Source: Taenia hydatigena (taxonomy: Eukaryota > Platyhelminthes > Cestoda > Cyclophyllidea > Taeniidae). Taken from it: 64,000 bases of DNA. Location: positions 9,771,554 to 9,835,553 of the forward strand of contig JADWOT020000008.1 in NCBI GenBank assembly GCA_036345935.2. The letters run 5' to 3'. Numbering within the stretch: the first letter of the stretch is position 1; each line of letters opens with the position of its first letter. Shown in pieces: positions 36,451-49,500 of this stretch. The translations under genes were made by a program, and so were the position numbers. Under the pieces are notes generated by a model that worked only from the letters and a program-made list of their open reading frames with translations, was not told the DNA's origin and searched no databases.

Positions 36451-37854
36451 CACGTCTACGTGCTAATGGCGCACACGCACTTCACTTCATCTGAATGCCT
36501 TAAAGCGCAGCATCGATGCCAACCCTCATTTCCTGCACACCCTCGGTGACATCACACAAATTTAAACTGCTTCTTAGACCTGCAATCTCAACTAATCCTC
36601 CCTTCCATCTAGCTTTTGGTTAATATTAAGCATAACAAAGTGCTTACACTTCTCTTTCAATTGCATTCACTTGATTGCCTTAAGCTACACCCATTGTCAC
36701 ACTGCTGGGCAATAGCTACATAAAGTCGCAAAGTGTATCGCCTATTGTTCACCAACGACATTTAATTAATTTTCTTTTCTGTCCATATTAAGTGTAAGCT
36801 TTTTAAACGCCTAAATTGACAGAAAATATTGAGATTGTGCGTATTTTGACAGGCGAATTTCCAAATGCTAGCATAATTGAAATGGAATGGGTGGCATTTT
36901 GCCAAAATTACCTCCTGAAGTAGGCACCTCTTGTGAAGGGGACTGCATTAGTTTACTTTAATCACAACTTCTTTGCTGACCATTTCTCTACCTTTTCGAT
37001 GAAATCAAAGTGTCTAGGTGATTTTGCCCTTATTTATGTGTGGGACGATAGAATGGGCTTTACTCCATTAGTTCGACAGCGCTTTTTAGCATTTTGGTTC
37101 ACAACGCGGCAGAAGTTCTCGAAAATGAAATAACTAACTTTACTTTGATTGAATTTACTTCTGTAATGCAATTTATTAAATCAGCCTTCATTTTTGCTTG
37201 AGGAGGAATGCAAGTCGCTCTAGCTTTTGTGTGATCATGCTGTTAAAACACTTCTTTTTCAGAGCGATCAAATAAGTGGGCAAATTATCCGAAACCAACG
37301 CGGATTCGAAATAGTCATCCGTTGATATTTATTTAATACTAAGTATTATCCATGTAGATTTACGGACTCCCAAGAAAATTTCCTCCATATTTTACACATT
37401 GTGTAAAACTTAGTTTTATAGTTGCTTAAACCTATTTAATAGCTGAACTGTAAATAAGAAGGTGAAAATCCACGAAGTTTTCCAAAGGGAGGGTGTATTT
37501 TTGTCATATTAATGTTTATATATTATGTTGCATGTTTTCTCTCTCGCTCGGAAATGCGCTTATCTCAATGAGTGGGCCATCAACATGCAAATCGCCCGTT
37601 CAATCTCTGACCGTTTGACAGACCTGTTTACACAGCGAGAAAAGCGATGGGATTTTTCCCTGAAAGAACTATTTTTGTGAACCTAAATATTATTCGAAAG
37701 CAGTGTTAAGGCGTTAAAAATCAATTCCAGCTTGCAATCTGCCTCATCTTACATAGGTGTCAACTGAATTGGGGTAACGCCATGCTACTCCTAAATTCAG
37801 ATGATTCTATAAAAAGGCGCAAGCGTAGCAAGTGATTATTTGTGTAAGTTTGTT

Positions 37855-38165
37855 CAAATTTCCCCACTTCTTTTTACACTCGCATCGCCGCTACCTTTAC
37901 ACTTTGGGTTACTGAACAGCACCCGCATTACCACAACTGCTATTACCGTTGCTGACCTGTATAATTGACCTATTCACCTAGTGGTGAGCTCTTGTTGACC
38001 CTCGCATAGTCGTGGCGGCACTAGAGCCACGACCAACCAAATAAACGTGATTCCTCACCTGGGTCGCTGCGCCGACCGATTCCATGCGTTTAGGCTAGTG
38101 ACACCAAGCTGTTTTCCATGCGCATAAGACCCTGCCATTAACAGCACAGCAGCCTCCGAAACAAA
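37855..38165 (+). mobile_element. LTR-like or SINE-like patch
   Basis: About 300 bp richer in GC than its surroundings. It has a perfect 8-bp hairpin (GTCGTGGC/GCCACGAC, 38009-38033) followed at once by AATAAA (38040-38045) and a TCACCTGGGTCGCTG block. This arrangement recalls the R region of an LTR or the body of a short interspersed element. No coding region, matching second copy or target-site duplication is visible in the window, so the call is tentative. Confidence 0.2.
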
Positions 38166-40407
38166 ACATTAGCCCAACTTCCCCAGTCTTGGAAAAAATT
38201 GGGACAGAGCGTGAGTCAAAACTTCTAGTTGGAACATGAAATTTGGCTCAAATACTAAAACCATTAAAGGTTTTGCCCAACTTTAATGTTCTAGAGGCAC
38301 GTTGATGTAAATCAGTCTAACTGCGATGGAAGGCACAAGCAGAATTGTCTTAAAACAGCTACCAAAAACCCCTTTTGTGACCAACATATTTTATGCGGAG
38401 GCACTTGAATTTGTACCTTGACTCTTAACTGTTAAAGCCTGATTTACTATGCGAGTAAATGCATCTCATTTCAGATGATGCATAAATACTTATATAGAGA
38501 TAAAATAAGTGGCTCTGAGGAACTTGGTAGCTGCACTTAGTGAAAGCAGTGCGTAAATTCAGCAGGGAAGTGTTTTGCCTTCCAGATCTGACTTTAAAGT
38601 ATGTTACCGTCCTGAAGTAACACGGCTTAGCAGCCACATAGCTTGAGAATTTACTCAGTTGTAACCGCAGAACAGTCAAATAGTAGGCTGCTGCTCGCTA
38701 TAAAGGGAAACTTTGGACACATAGGCTTACCTCACACGTGGAATCGATTACGACTATTCTATCGTTTTACAAGTAATGCAATAGGAAACTGTTTAATAAA
38801 GCCTTGTTTCTCTCATTGAAACGTTTGCGTGAGTACTGGCCTTATTATTAACCATTAACCTGTAATCAGCTAAAATGAAAACTTCGCTAGTTTTGATCGA
38901 GACACCAGTACGTGTTTGTTCGTGCATTCTGTACGTATTCAATTCACAATGTTAAGCTTATGCTGCATTGTGCAATTTTACTTAAAGTCGATTTGATTTA
39001 GATTCAATGCAATGGTAGATCAAAAGGAAACCGCATATACAGCCATGGATTCACGCATGTTTGTACGCATAACGATACAAGTCGGATCATTTTTTCACTG
39101 CATTTAATAAACCGTAGCGGCATGCAATGAAGTTATGCCCTTGAAAACAGTCGCAAACACGCCGTCGCGGTGAATCAAACAGAATAATTCATGTAAATAC
39201 GATAAGTGCAAGCGGATGGCATGCTTGGTAATCTGCTAGTTCCAACTCGAGCTACTCTGCCCTAAAAACATAGTACAAAGGAGACATTGGGCTCACCACT
39301 GTGCAACAAAAGATGTACCAAAAGTCCCATTTTATTTTGATAATCAATTAAAGAAAACCAATTTAAGATTTTATCATGCGTTAAAGGCGTGAAGGCATTT
39401 CTCACTTTAAACACTAATTCACGAAACTAAAAGAAAGTCAGCGTAAAGAAGCTGACAAAAGTGCAAACGAAAATTTAAAAAAAACTAGTAAGCTACACTT
39501 AAAATGTAAAAAAGGCATGGATTCATGTAATCTCTCTAAAATACACTTGTCCTCAATAAAGCACCAATATTTTTAAATATAATTGTCAGATTGATGAGTA
39601 CCTGCATAAATTGTGATTGAACTTAAACGAAACATTCTTATTTGGTAAATTTGGCAAAATTTTACTAAATCGTGAAGCGTGCGTCATAAAATGTTAACAT
39701 CAGGTTCATTTTCTAAATGCATTAACTTTTACTAATGCCTAGAAACGTGCAATCAAATAAGTATCTTTCTGTGCCATTTTTATGTTAGTTTATTAAGGAC
39801 TTTGTTTTAATGGCTCAATCTCTAGGTTGAATCAGCGACAAAAGTCGAGATTATTTGATTGTCAGGTGGCGTTTGATATTTTTGGTAATTGTGCTCTTAA
39901 TTATAAGTCTAACGCAAAATAAATATTTAAGTGTTATGAATAATGCATTTTGTTTGGGTCAGCGTAGTCACATGGTAAATTAAGCATTTTGAATGATGCC
40001 AGCTAAAACCTGGACCAATTGATGTCTTCTTCATATATCGGTCACAAATACTGAGCCCATCCATATTAATCTGTGTTAGTTGCAACTTTTAATTCAATTT
40101 GCTCTTAGATTGATTGTGTTTAACAACAGTAAACGTGTATGCTGGCAACTCACAAACTTATTCTCTTATACAGTTTTACCACGCTTTTTATAACTACCAA
40201 ACTGTGTTTGCTTCCAACCGTGTGTGCAATTTTATAATACATTTTAAGAATAAAGTTTTTGTTACTTGTTTGTGTTTTATGTCTAGCCTAGGCTAAATTT
40301 CGTGTTGCTGTCACTCAATTTTGCACTTTTTACCATTAGTGAATGCGGAAGGCAATCATTACAGCTTGTTCAAAATCAAATTTGAACTTTGCAAGGCAAT
40401 TTTAGAA
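38166..40407. other. spacer upstream of the RhoGEF gene
   Basis: No supported gene. The frame that contains the RhoGEF ATG is open back to 40321, so an upstream in-frame extension cannot be excluded. Confidence 0.35.
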
Positions 40408-40589
40408 ATGGTTGTGCATATTACTTGTGGAAAAAAGCGACCGAGGAAAAGGGGACTGTTTTACTTTCTGTGCTGTGGATGTGGGACCGAGGATGACTCG
40501 CAGGTTGTACACAAGCCCTCTAGTAAACCAGATCAACCATATAGACCACCTTCAAACAATTTGCCAAGTAAAAATTTGGATTCCTCATA
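40408..40589 (+). CDS. RhoGEF exon 1: basic/cysteine N-terminus
   Basis: The ATG at 40408 opens a 60-codon exon ending at GTAAGT (phase 2), which joins the 32-nt exon at 44990 to give a continuous frame. A basic stretch is followed by CCGCG, as in the palmitoylated N-termini of CTD small phosphatases. I considered a phosphatase gene, but no DLDET catalytic exon follows and the phase fits the RhoGEF exons. A TTTTAG just before (40402-40405) could instead be an acceptor for a 5' UTR intron. Confidence 0.65.
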
Positions 40590-43500
40590 GTAAGTATTAT
40601 TCCAACAGTGTTTTATGCAACCAAGATATTGCGGTCACTTAAACTGGGGGATCAAATCTATATTTTTTAATGCGCTCATTGAAATGTCTATTAGCTTTTT
40701 ATCTCTATAATAGTCTAAAAATCTTGGTATGCTTTGATCTTTTTAATTTTAATTTTTTTAACGTTGGATTTGCAAATCATTTGTTTGCACTAAATATCCT
40801 GCAGATAAAACAAAGAGGGGATGTTTTTAATAGGTACAAATTATTAGTTCATTTAGCACCCTTGGTTCTTCAAATGGAGTTACATGCTCTGTTAATTAAG
40901 TACAAATCTATGGTTTATAATTTGTCTTCTGGATGCAACTCTATTGGCTTATTGTAAACTCAAATAGCCTTTTTACACCCAAATTTCTTGAGTCTAATCG
41001 CCATAATACGTTAAGGGCCGTTTATCATTAAAAAAAAATGGCGAATCCGTGCGGTGAAATTGAAACCTCGCTCCTTTGTAATTTTGATTTTAAGCTGTCG
41101 GCTCACTTTTTTCATAGAAATTTTAATTCAAATGTTCTTTATTGAGTTGCACAAAACGCGTTGCTTTACTAAAACACATTATGAAAAGCTTAAGAATGTT
41201 TCATCAATCATTTTAATGAACACTTCATAGGCTAGATGCAGACGGAGGCCATGGTGACCGATCAGTAGCACAGAGCCTTAAGTGCCTGCATCGTACTTGA
41301 CTTCACACCTCGGTAGTCTACAGTTCGGCCTTAGGTTAGTTGTTTCGCGCACACAGACCTTACCAACATAAAATTTTGTTCGATTGATTGTCAACCACTC
41401 TGTTGTGCCAGCACAATTGAACGCATGCATGCTGAAAAGGTAAAAACATATCAGTCAAGGTCGCTGTTTGGCAACTCTACCTCGCGCCCTTTAGATGAGT
41501 CTGTGTGTGGGAAGGTCTCCCCTTTGTTGACGAATGTTGCTCTGACTGCCATCGCTGCCGTCTTCGTCTTACATGTTATCTGCTTTGCTGCTTTCTTTTA
41601 TTGATAAACAAATGGTTAATTTTCCGAGTTTTCCAAACTATGCAAATATAGCACTTAATGTGCACATCCAATTCCGATCCGTAACTTAATGCCCATGTAA
41701 CACTAATATTCATTCATTTCCTTCTAATATTCTCATGCTCTTGATTTCTCATTTAGACCGCCATGCTGCAAAGCAGGTATCACTACTTCTTGAGACAGTA
41801 GACCGTACGATCTTGTTGCTCGTTTCGCCTGCCTCGAGCACCCTTATTTCTTATGCATGGAGTTCTAGCTGCATGCGCTCGCTTCTGGTGCAATCGGATT
41901 GATCAACAACTATGTAGCTATGTGCAATTAAGTAAGGTCATTGATGCCTCAGCACGTCCTTGGTGCCGAGGCTGGACTCCTCAAGCTTGGAATCGGGAGC
42001 ATGCACCGTCTTCCACCTTTGACTTTTTGAATTTTTTTTACCTTACATTTGGTTCAGTTCATTTAGGTGCCATCATTACAAACAGTTTCTTTTTATTCTC
42101 AGAGGTCATACACGCATCATGCTCACCTACCTCATTTCAACACATGGGCAGTATTTCTATTTAGCACTAATGCAAGACTCTTGAAAGTGACTTATTCCCT
42201 ATTTATGTCATGCAAATAAGCTTGGTGAAATGAGGTCACGACACGGCCAGCCACTCAAAAGGGATATATATAAATCCTTTTTTAGTTTCTTAACTTCTCT
42301 AACACAGCAATTGATATTTGAAGTTTTGCTTTTTCATTTTTATGGTTTTGGAACGGCACGACGAACGTGTTTAATTGATTAGGCAATAAATGCTCCCAAC
42401 GGTATACTTACCTTCTCTAAATACCTCCGAAATTCGGAACTTTGACCTATATGCCTTTACACACATTGGCAACCTTGAAGTGGAATTAGTCAGTATTTAT
42501 TTTGAGTTAGATTAGAATTGTTGAGAAGCGAATGAACTCCACTTGTGTGTGGAACAAATTTGTGATGATTTCCTGATTAGTTTTCGCAAAAGCACATTTT
42601 CTTGCACCTCTGATTGTGGCACATTTTGTGTGCAGACTTCAGTCTAGTGCCAATGTGGCTCAGATTTCCCACAGCATAAGCAAAGTTCCTGATTGCAAAA
42701 ACACCACAAGAAAATCCTGACAGCCCGAGCCCAAACCCATCTAGATGCACTCCAATTTCGCCGTTTTTCCTCACCGTCAAGCACCACTGCGTGTCTGAAC
42801 TCACGGTGTTCGTTCAGCACTTGTTTTAACACGAATCATCCTTATTTGCGAGTCACTTTAAGGTAGCGGTTGAGTAATGCAGGCACATACTATGATGTTG
42901 TGCCTGTTGGTGATTGCATTTCATGCAGCTGTGAAAAGTTTGAAGTGGGTGTCTGTGTGAACTTCTTCAATTGAAGTTACGTGGCACCGTTATCTTTGCA
43001 TTAAATCATGACTAAATTGTGGCTAGATATGGTATCTATAAAAGTCAATGGTCCAAAACTCTGGTAATAAATATTGTCTTGTTACCTCACTTACCTCGAT
43101 AGCACCTGCTATTGCTCTGACACTTATTTTAAAAGTGTGGTTTTCCAGTCCTTGCTTTGTGGTTATAATTAGTTACTTTAAATAGTTCTTTGTGATCCAA
43201 ATCCATGAATCAAATGATCCTGTTCAAATCACCTCACCAGTTTCGTCCTTGAGCCACTAGTGGATGTTGGCATTTGCAAAAATTTTCATTAGCGCTTAAG
43301 TGCAGCGCTCCCGAGATTAACGGAGTCATCCTAGCTTCCACATCTACGATTTAGTAACAATAACCGCGGCTAAGGGAAATACAGGTCGGCATCGATTCAT
43401 ACCATTGTTTCCACAGGAATGAAACGCATCCGCATCACACTTTTCTCGTCATTCAAAGTATGCGTAGAATGTACCAAATCACCTGCACCTATGTGACCTC

Positions 43501-46500
43501 CTGCCTACTCCGAGCCCTCCTCTTGACCAGAGGCCTGCATACAAACTCACACGTGTGTATGCCTTGTTCGGTGCTTAATTTGCTATTCAGTGTGCAGTTT
43601 GTTTGCATGCCAATGATCAAGTGTAAGTAGTTCTCTACCAATTATGCTGGATTCACAGGTCCTCTTTACCACTGAATGAAAGTCGAACCCACAAATCGCC
43701 CACTGTTTCTTCAAAAGAGCTCACGCTTCCTACATTAACTATGGTAAATTGCTGTACTTATACTGAATGGTGAGCTCAAAGTGTTAAGTAAAATAGGTTC
43801 AGTAATGAGGGTTAATTTGTTTGAACTATGGAAGCACCACTAGAAATTTTACAATCGGAAGATAAAATTTTTACATGATCTGTGTGGAGGCCAGGCCTAG
43901 CCTGATCCTCTCATAACGCAATCTTCGGGTAGCAAAGAGTAATTTGCTGTTTAAATCTCCTCCCAAATCTGTAACTTTGCAATTAGAAGGTTACCCCATC
44001 CAAAAAATCCCCATTATATCCCCATGCAAACGTTTTCACGATTTTGCTTAATTCATGCAATTGCATAGCACCCTTACTTGCTAAATCTATTCTAAATTAA
44101 AACGACTTTGGGTGCTGCCTGCATAGGTAATCTTGCGAGGTTTTTGAAAGCATTTACAAACATATGCGATTCCGATAAAGCATTTATTCAAGGTAGTCAA
44201 TAATTGCCAAAGTAATTGAAATTGTGGTACTCAATTTTTGTACTATACTGCTTAATTGGGTAGACCAGTTCCCCTCTGTTCGCATTCTCCTTTAAATAAA
44301 AGTCAATATAGACTTCCCAAGTTGTTTCCCCTTCCAAACCACTCGTACGACTTTGCATGTTTGTGTCAGAACTGTTGGTTAATTTTTTATATGTAGCTAT
44401 AATGTCTCATTACCATTTAAACATAAATCATTCAACCACACCTCTGGGGACCCGCTCGCGCACAAAAAGATGGGATTCTTTTATCAGTTTTTGACAACTG
44501 ACGATTGAACAAGAGCCTGCTTACATTGTTCTTTGATTTTTACTCTGATACAACCTTCATCATACTTAAAATGCTTTCAGTTTTCGATCACCTAAGGGCA
44601 TAACCGCAAGCGAACGAACTGGAAGCATTAACTGAGCGATAGCAGACATCGCAGCTACATTTCCAAGTTGATTTCTTCCCTTATTAAGTTAAATGACCCT
44701 GTCATTTAATTGAATAGTCCCTCAATGAGTTACAATTTAAATCTTAAAAGGATTGTGATTGTTACGTATTCCCTTTTTAAAGTACCCTGACTTCTACGTA
44801 AGCGCAATTTTTAGCCTGCGTAAAGACACCCGACGTGTGATGGAGCAGCTTTTCTGCTACTTTGTGATTGGGTCGACAGAGCACGCTCTACTTGATCTGA
44901 ACTAAACGTTTATTCATACATTCAATTTGACACAGTATTTAATGACCAGCTTTTGTACTTTGATATGACTATTAGCCTTTTTATTTCAGTATGCCCGGTC
45001 GACCCTCCCCTCCGAGTTATTGTGAGTTGCAATGCATACTTATGTGCATTAAGTACAATTGTCTCTTTTTCTTGTGGTAATCAAGTTTCCTTGAGCAGAT
45101 AGATTATTTGTATTTTCCATAGAAATTATTTAGATCTAGTAATAAGCATTTGTAAGGACTATCAAAAGTTTTCGAGGAAGGTGGCCTAGTTTTATTTTTG
45201 CCTAGTTTTGGCAGTGATTAGTTAATCTAAGCAAAATACAATTTTTCAGGTGACTTCGCTTTGTAAAATCAGCATAAACTTTCTCTTTATCTGTGTGTCT
45301 TTGCTGTAACTACGACACTAGGTTTTGCCTTTAAATAAAGTAAACGATAAGGGGTGCATCATAAGGTCACCTTGGGTGGCTCTCAAAGTTGCAACGTCTG
45401 CGCAATTTTTTTGTGCCGATGTGGTAAGCACATGGGAGTCTTCCACGTCCTTTTCTTCCTGCGGTTCTTGTGCATCTTTTGTCAAATGATCAGGTTTCAG
45501 TAATCCTTACTTAATGGGTTCTTGGTTTACGCAGCTGATGGGTCCTGTATGTCTGTTGCGGAACGGCGAAAGCGTTTTGAGGAAGTCGGTGAAAGACATC
45601 CAGGCAGGCCTCCGATTTCATTCCGGCGACCCTCAACTGGGTGAGGCAATTCACGTCTGTTTTTAATCTGGGTAGACTTAATTGACGAAAACCACTTCTG
45701 ATGAATTGAAGATCTTAAAGACTGTACTTGATGTTAAGGCTTGAGGTTAGCCGATCCGTAGACTATTATCTGGACCAGGTACGCGTCTTCTGTTGAGAAT
45801 AATCAAGTAATTTTACTTCACTAAGCAAAATAATTAACTGAACACCCACTGAGTTGTTATTCACAGTAACTCAATTATACTTATGAAGCTGATTTCGATA
45901 TTTTCGTTCATAATAATTATTACCGTCGCTTCATCATAAAATCAAGCAAGTGGTCTACTGTGTATGCTCACATTACACAAACCCTGATCAGTGAGGGTGT
46001 GCACAGCACCTCCAATGAATTCACAGTCATATAGAGCATGGTCAAGCGGAAGGAAATATTAGCGGATTCATATTACAAACTAAGGTCGCCACGTAAAGCT
46101 CACTTGCGGCTGTTTGGCATGGTTTATGATTTCATGCCATTTCTCAGGGGTGGTGCCTACGCCAATGGATCATTTAGTGCGAAATCGTTCTTCGCGAATA
46201 GTCTAGCAGCCGAGGAGGATGAAATACGAGAAAGTGGAGACCGTAGGAAAGCTTTCATGCGACTTGAGGTGTGTGAATCACTCCTTGGTCCTCTTATGTA
46301 ATTTTCGAGGCTCCCTTTTGCAATAGGTTTTTATACTTATCCCATTAGCATTTTATGGACTAAGTGAACTAGATTTTTGCATACTGAGTCATTCAATATC
46401 GTTGCGCCTTATGCAGACTGAGAAGTCTAGGTGCTTTTATTATCTTAGGCCTGGTAATTTGAAATGCGTTTTTTTTGCAACTCATTCAAGGTTCTTATGA

Positions 46501-49500
46501 TACTAGTGAGTTAGGTGTTTGCGCCTTCTCTCTTGGTGATTTTGCGGAAAAACTGATAGGAATTTGATAATATTCCATGTATCTCTTCGACTTTATCGAA
46601 GTAGTTGTTCTTGTTGCCGTATGTGTCCCACACTTCCTCGTTGCTTAACACATCTGTTGTCTGTTGTTTTCTTTTCTATTCGTCATTGATATAATCTATT
46701 GACCCAACGTGCAGAAGTACCGGTGTCTAACGCGTTTTTGTGCCTTATTTTTGCGATTTTTATAGGATGCTGAAAAAAGATACGACAATAGGTTGTCATT
46801 CAAGTCAATATTCGGAAATGCTCCGCTCTACCAAATCTATGATGAACATTTCAAGCGTAAGGAGTCCCGTCGTCTTCGCCATCGACTTCGTGGTAAGCTT
46901 TACCTCATTTTCAGGCATTAATGCATTTTAATACAGACAATTATTCCATAAGTTCTATCAGAAACCCTTAAATAGGTCATCCATGCCATCGGTCGTGTAA
47001 AGTTCTGCACTTTAGTAGCTTTCTCTACAGCACTGATGGGAATTTTTTTCACAGCAATTTACAAAATATAATCTAGTCGGCTAGGTGTGGTTTTCTTCAG
47101 AAAAAGCATTCGCTCACCGCGTAACACTTCTTTGGCGTTTAAAAAGATATAGTTTTGTGTTACTTCTCATTATTAGCATCTTAACTGTTCAAGCTCTCGA
47201 AGATGCTTTTATGTAGACTCTGAGTTAGGGAAATCTACGCGTGGTATAAGCTGATCCCAAACTTTTACCAGTAGTTACTTTGACAGTTTGATTAGCAGTT
47301 ATCTTAATTTACTTTTACTGGCTTCTCTAGAGTCCATTCGATCACTGCGCAAGAAAAGGGGTGACCAACGCCCTCTGCGGCAGCCAAAAGCTATCGTGTC
47401 ACCCCCCAAATTCGGTCCAGATGATCAGTCCTCCTCCTCATCCTCTTTGGAGGACGAGGATGAGTTAAAGACTCCGAACGCGGAGAAGGCCTCCTCCTTC
47501 ACCGTCATCAAGCGCAATTTCTCACACAAAACATCCGACGTGGAACGCACCGCCAAAATGGGTGAGATGAACAGCGTAGCCAACGAATTCTCCGGCACTG
47601 GACCTGCTCGCGTCCGCTGGGCTGATATGATTGAGGTCGTCCGCCTCAATCTAGCGGCTGGTCTTACCAGGGAGCAACGCAGTCTGCAGGAGGTATCTTC
47701 GACTTGTTCTATTTCCTTATTTCTAACATTCGCCAGATTCTTTCGTTTTTTAAGAGGAGTTATTACTGGTAAAGCTATTTGCGATGCTTTCCTAAACCCA
47801 TGTAGACAGTTGTAGTGACTTATTGTTAAGTTTGTTTCCTTTTTCACAGGCTCGCTTTGAAATAATTACGTCGGAGGCTTCGTACTACAAGAGTTTGACG
47901 GTGCTGATTGATCTCTTTTACAAGGCACCTGTCTTCAATCCAACGGCTCCCAACGCTGTTATCACAGAATTTGATAAACATCAGCTCTTCTCAAACATTC
48001 TCAATATTCATGTTACAAGTGAAAAGTAAGAACTTTTACAGCAAATTTAAACTTTTACGTATGCGTATGGCTTTTGCAACTTTTTGCCTTTTTTTAGTCT
48101 TCTTCATTCATTGGAAACTAGTTTTCGTAAAGACCCGATGATGGGGAACATTTGTGATATTCTCTACGATCACTCCGAGACAAAGTTGTCCTATTACGTC
48201 ACTTACGTGAAAAATCAAATGTATCAAACCCGAACGCTGAGTAAGCTCATGTAAGTTTACGGTTAAGCCCCAACGATATGTTTTCTGTCTGATCGATGCT
48301 TTCAAAAGTGGTTATAAGGTGATGAAAGGCAATGGTACTAATTTTTTTTATTTTTTGTTTTCGTGATTCCAGCCAGTTTGTTTATGATTTAGTCATTTTC
48401 TTTGATAGCAAGGACACCCTATGTGTTTGCCTTAGCTTTCTCAAAGGAAACAAAGTTGTAGTGTAGTGGGACTCATTCGACTTTATAGATGTGAAATTTC
48501 GTATTTTTTTTCGGAAATTTCACTGCGTTTCGATGTTTAATTGTTAGTTGAAATATGATCAATTCAAGAGTACGACACTGTGGTTTCGGAAGACTGAAAT
48601 CCAATGATATACTTCGATAAAGGTTTTATTGATGCCGTTCTTTACTTTTTACTTTAAGAAATAAATCCGCTTTGGACTTAGGTAACTGAATCTCGTCGGG
48701 CTGACTTGAAACATCTTTCGTAGCCGTTCTCAGACCTCGCATTATTGAAAACTTTTTTACCAAACGTGTTTCTCTAGCATTTTTTGCCGTGGTCGCGTAT
48801 TTAATACCACGCCTAGTTAGTTTTGGTTCCATGCCCTTTTTGAAAATTGATATTCTGTAGTCGTCTAACTATGTTTGATGATTTAGCTCTAATTTCTAGG
48901 ATATTATAGGGCTAATAGGCTGTACTTTCAAGGAGAGAATTAGTTGCTACTGAATCTGCTGTGACGATTGCCGCTAAGCAGATTGGGTATAACTTTAGTG
49001 ACAGTAGGGCCTTCATACATAAGTGTGAATGTTATTTTTGCCTTACAAACTGTCAAAGTGGCCAAGGCCGCACTTCTCCAGCAGCCATAAAAGTCAATTA
49101 GGCATTTTTTGTTTCGCCAAAGCAAGTTGATATTGGCCTAGAGTGGATGTTATCTTAAATTATTTATGGTCAATTTTATGCGCATATGTTTAACCTAAAG
49201 ATGCGTCCTTTGTGAATTAGGAATCGTCCATCATTCAAAGAGGCTGTTCAAAACATCCAGAGTATGCCGCAATGCAGTGGCCTGGATCTGAATTCTTTCC
49301 TGGTGCTCCCGATGCAGCGGGTGATGCGGCTGCGCCTCCTCGTGGCTGCGGTCATCCACTACACCCCGCGTTCCTCGCTTGCGTACGAGAGCGGCCTTGT
49401 GGCTCTCGCCTCGCTCGAAAAGGTCCACTTTCCCTCTGCTCCCTAACCCTCTTTTTTAGTAGCATACTAGATCTTGGCTTGCTTGTCCTTTTTTTCTTAA

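Larger units (their letters stand above)
33920..37854. other. intergenic region with one weak exon candidate
   Basis: No confident gene. At 34023-34131 a good acceptor (CCGCTTATTCAG) and a perfect CAG|GTAAGT donor enclose an open frame (LHNSSTLLVFKAYNK...), which could be a 5' exon of something downstream. A minus-strand stretch at about 34830-35030 (SSDSPRHYNQVASRH...) is protein-like but lacks convincing splice sites. Confidence 0.3.

Noticed and set aside
36310..36549. Frame with a poly-proline stretch
   Set aside because: The proline run is the (CCA)n microsatellite and the flanks are not protein-like.
40408..40589. CTD small phosphatase (SCP) gene
   Set aside because: The N-terminus resembles SCP proteins, but no catalytic DLDET exon follows. 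The exon phase fits the RhoGEF.
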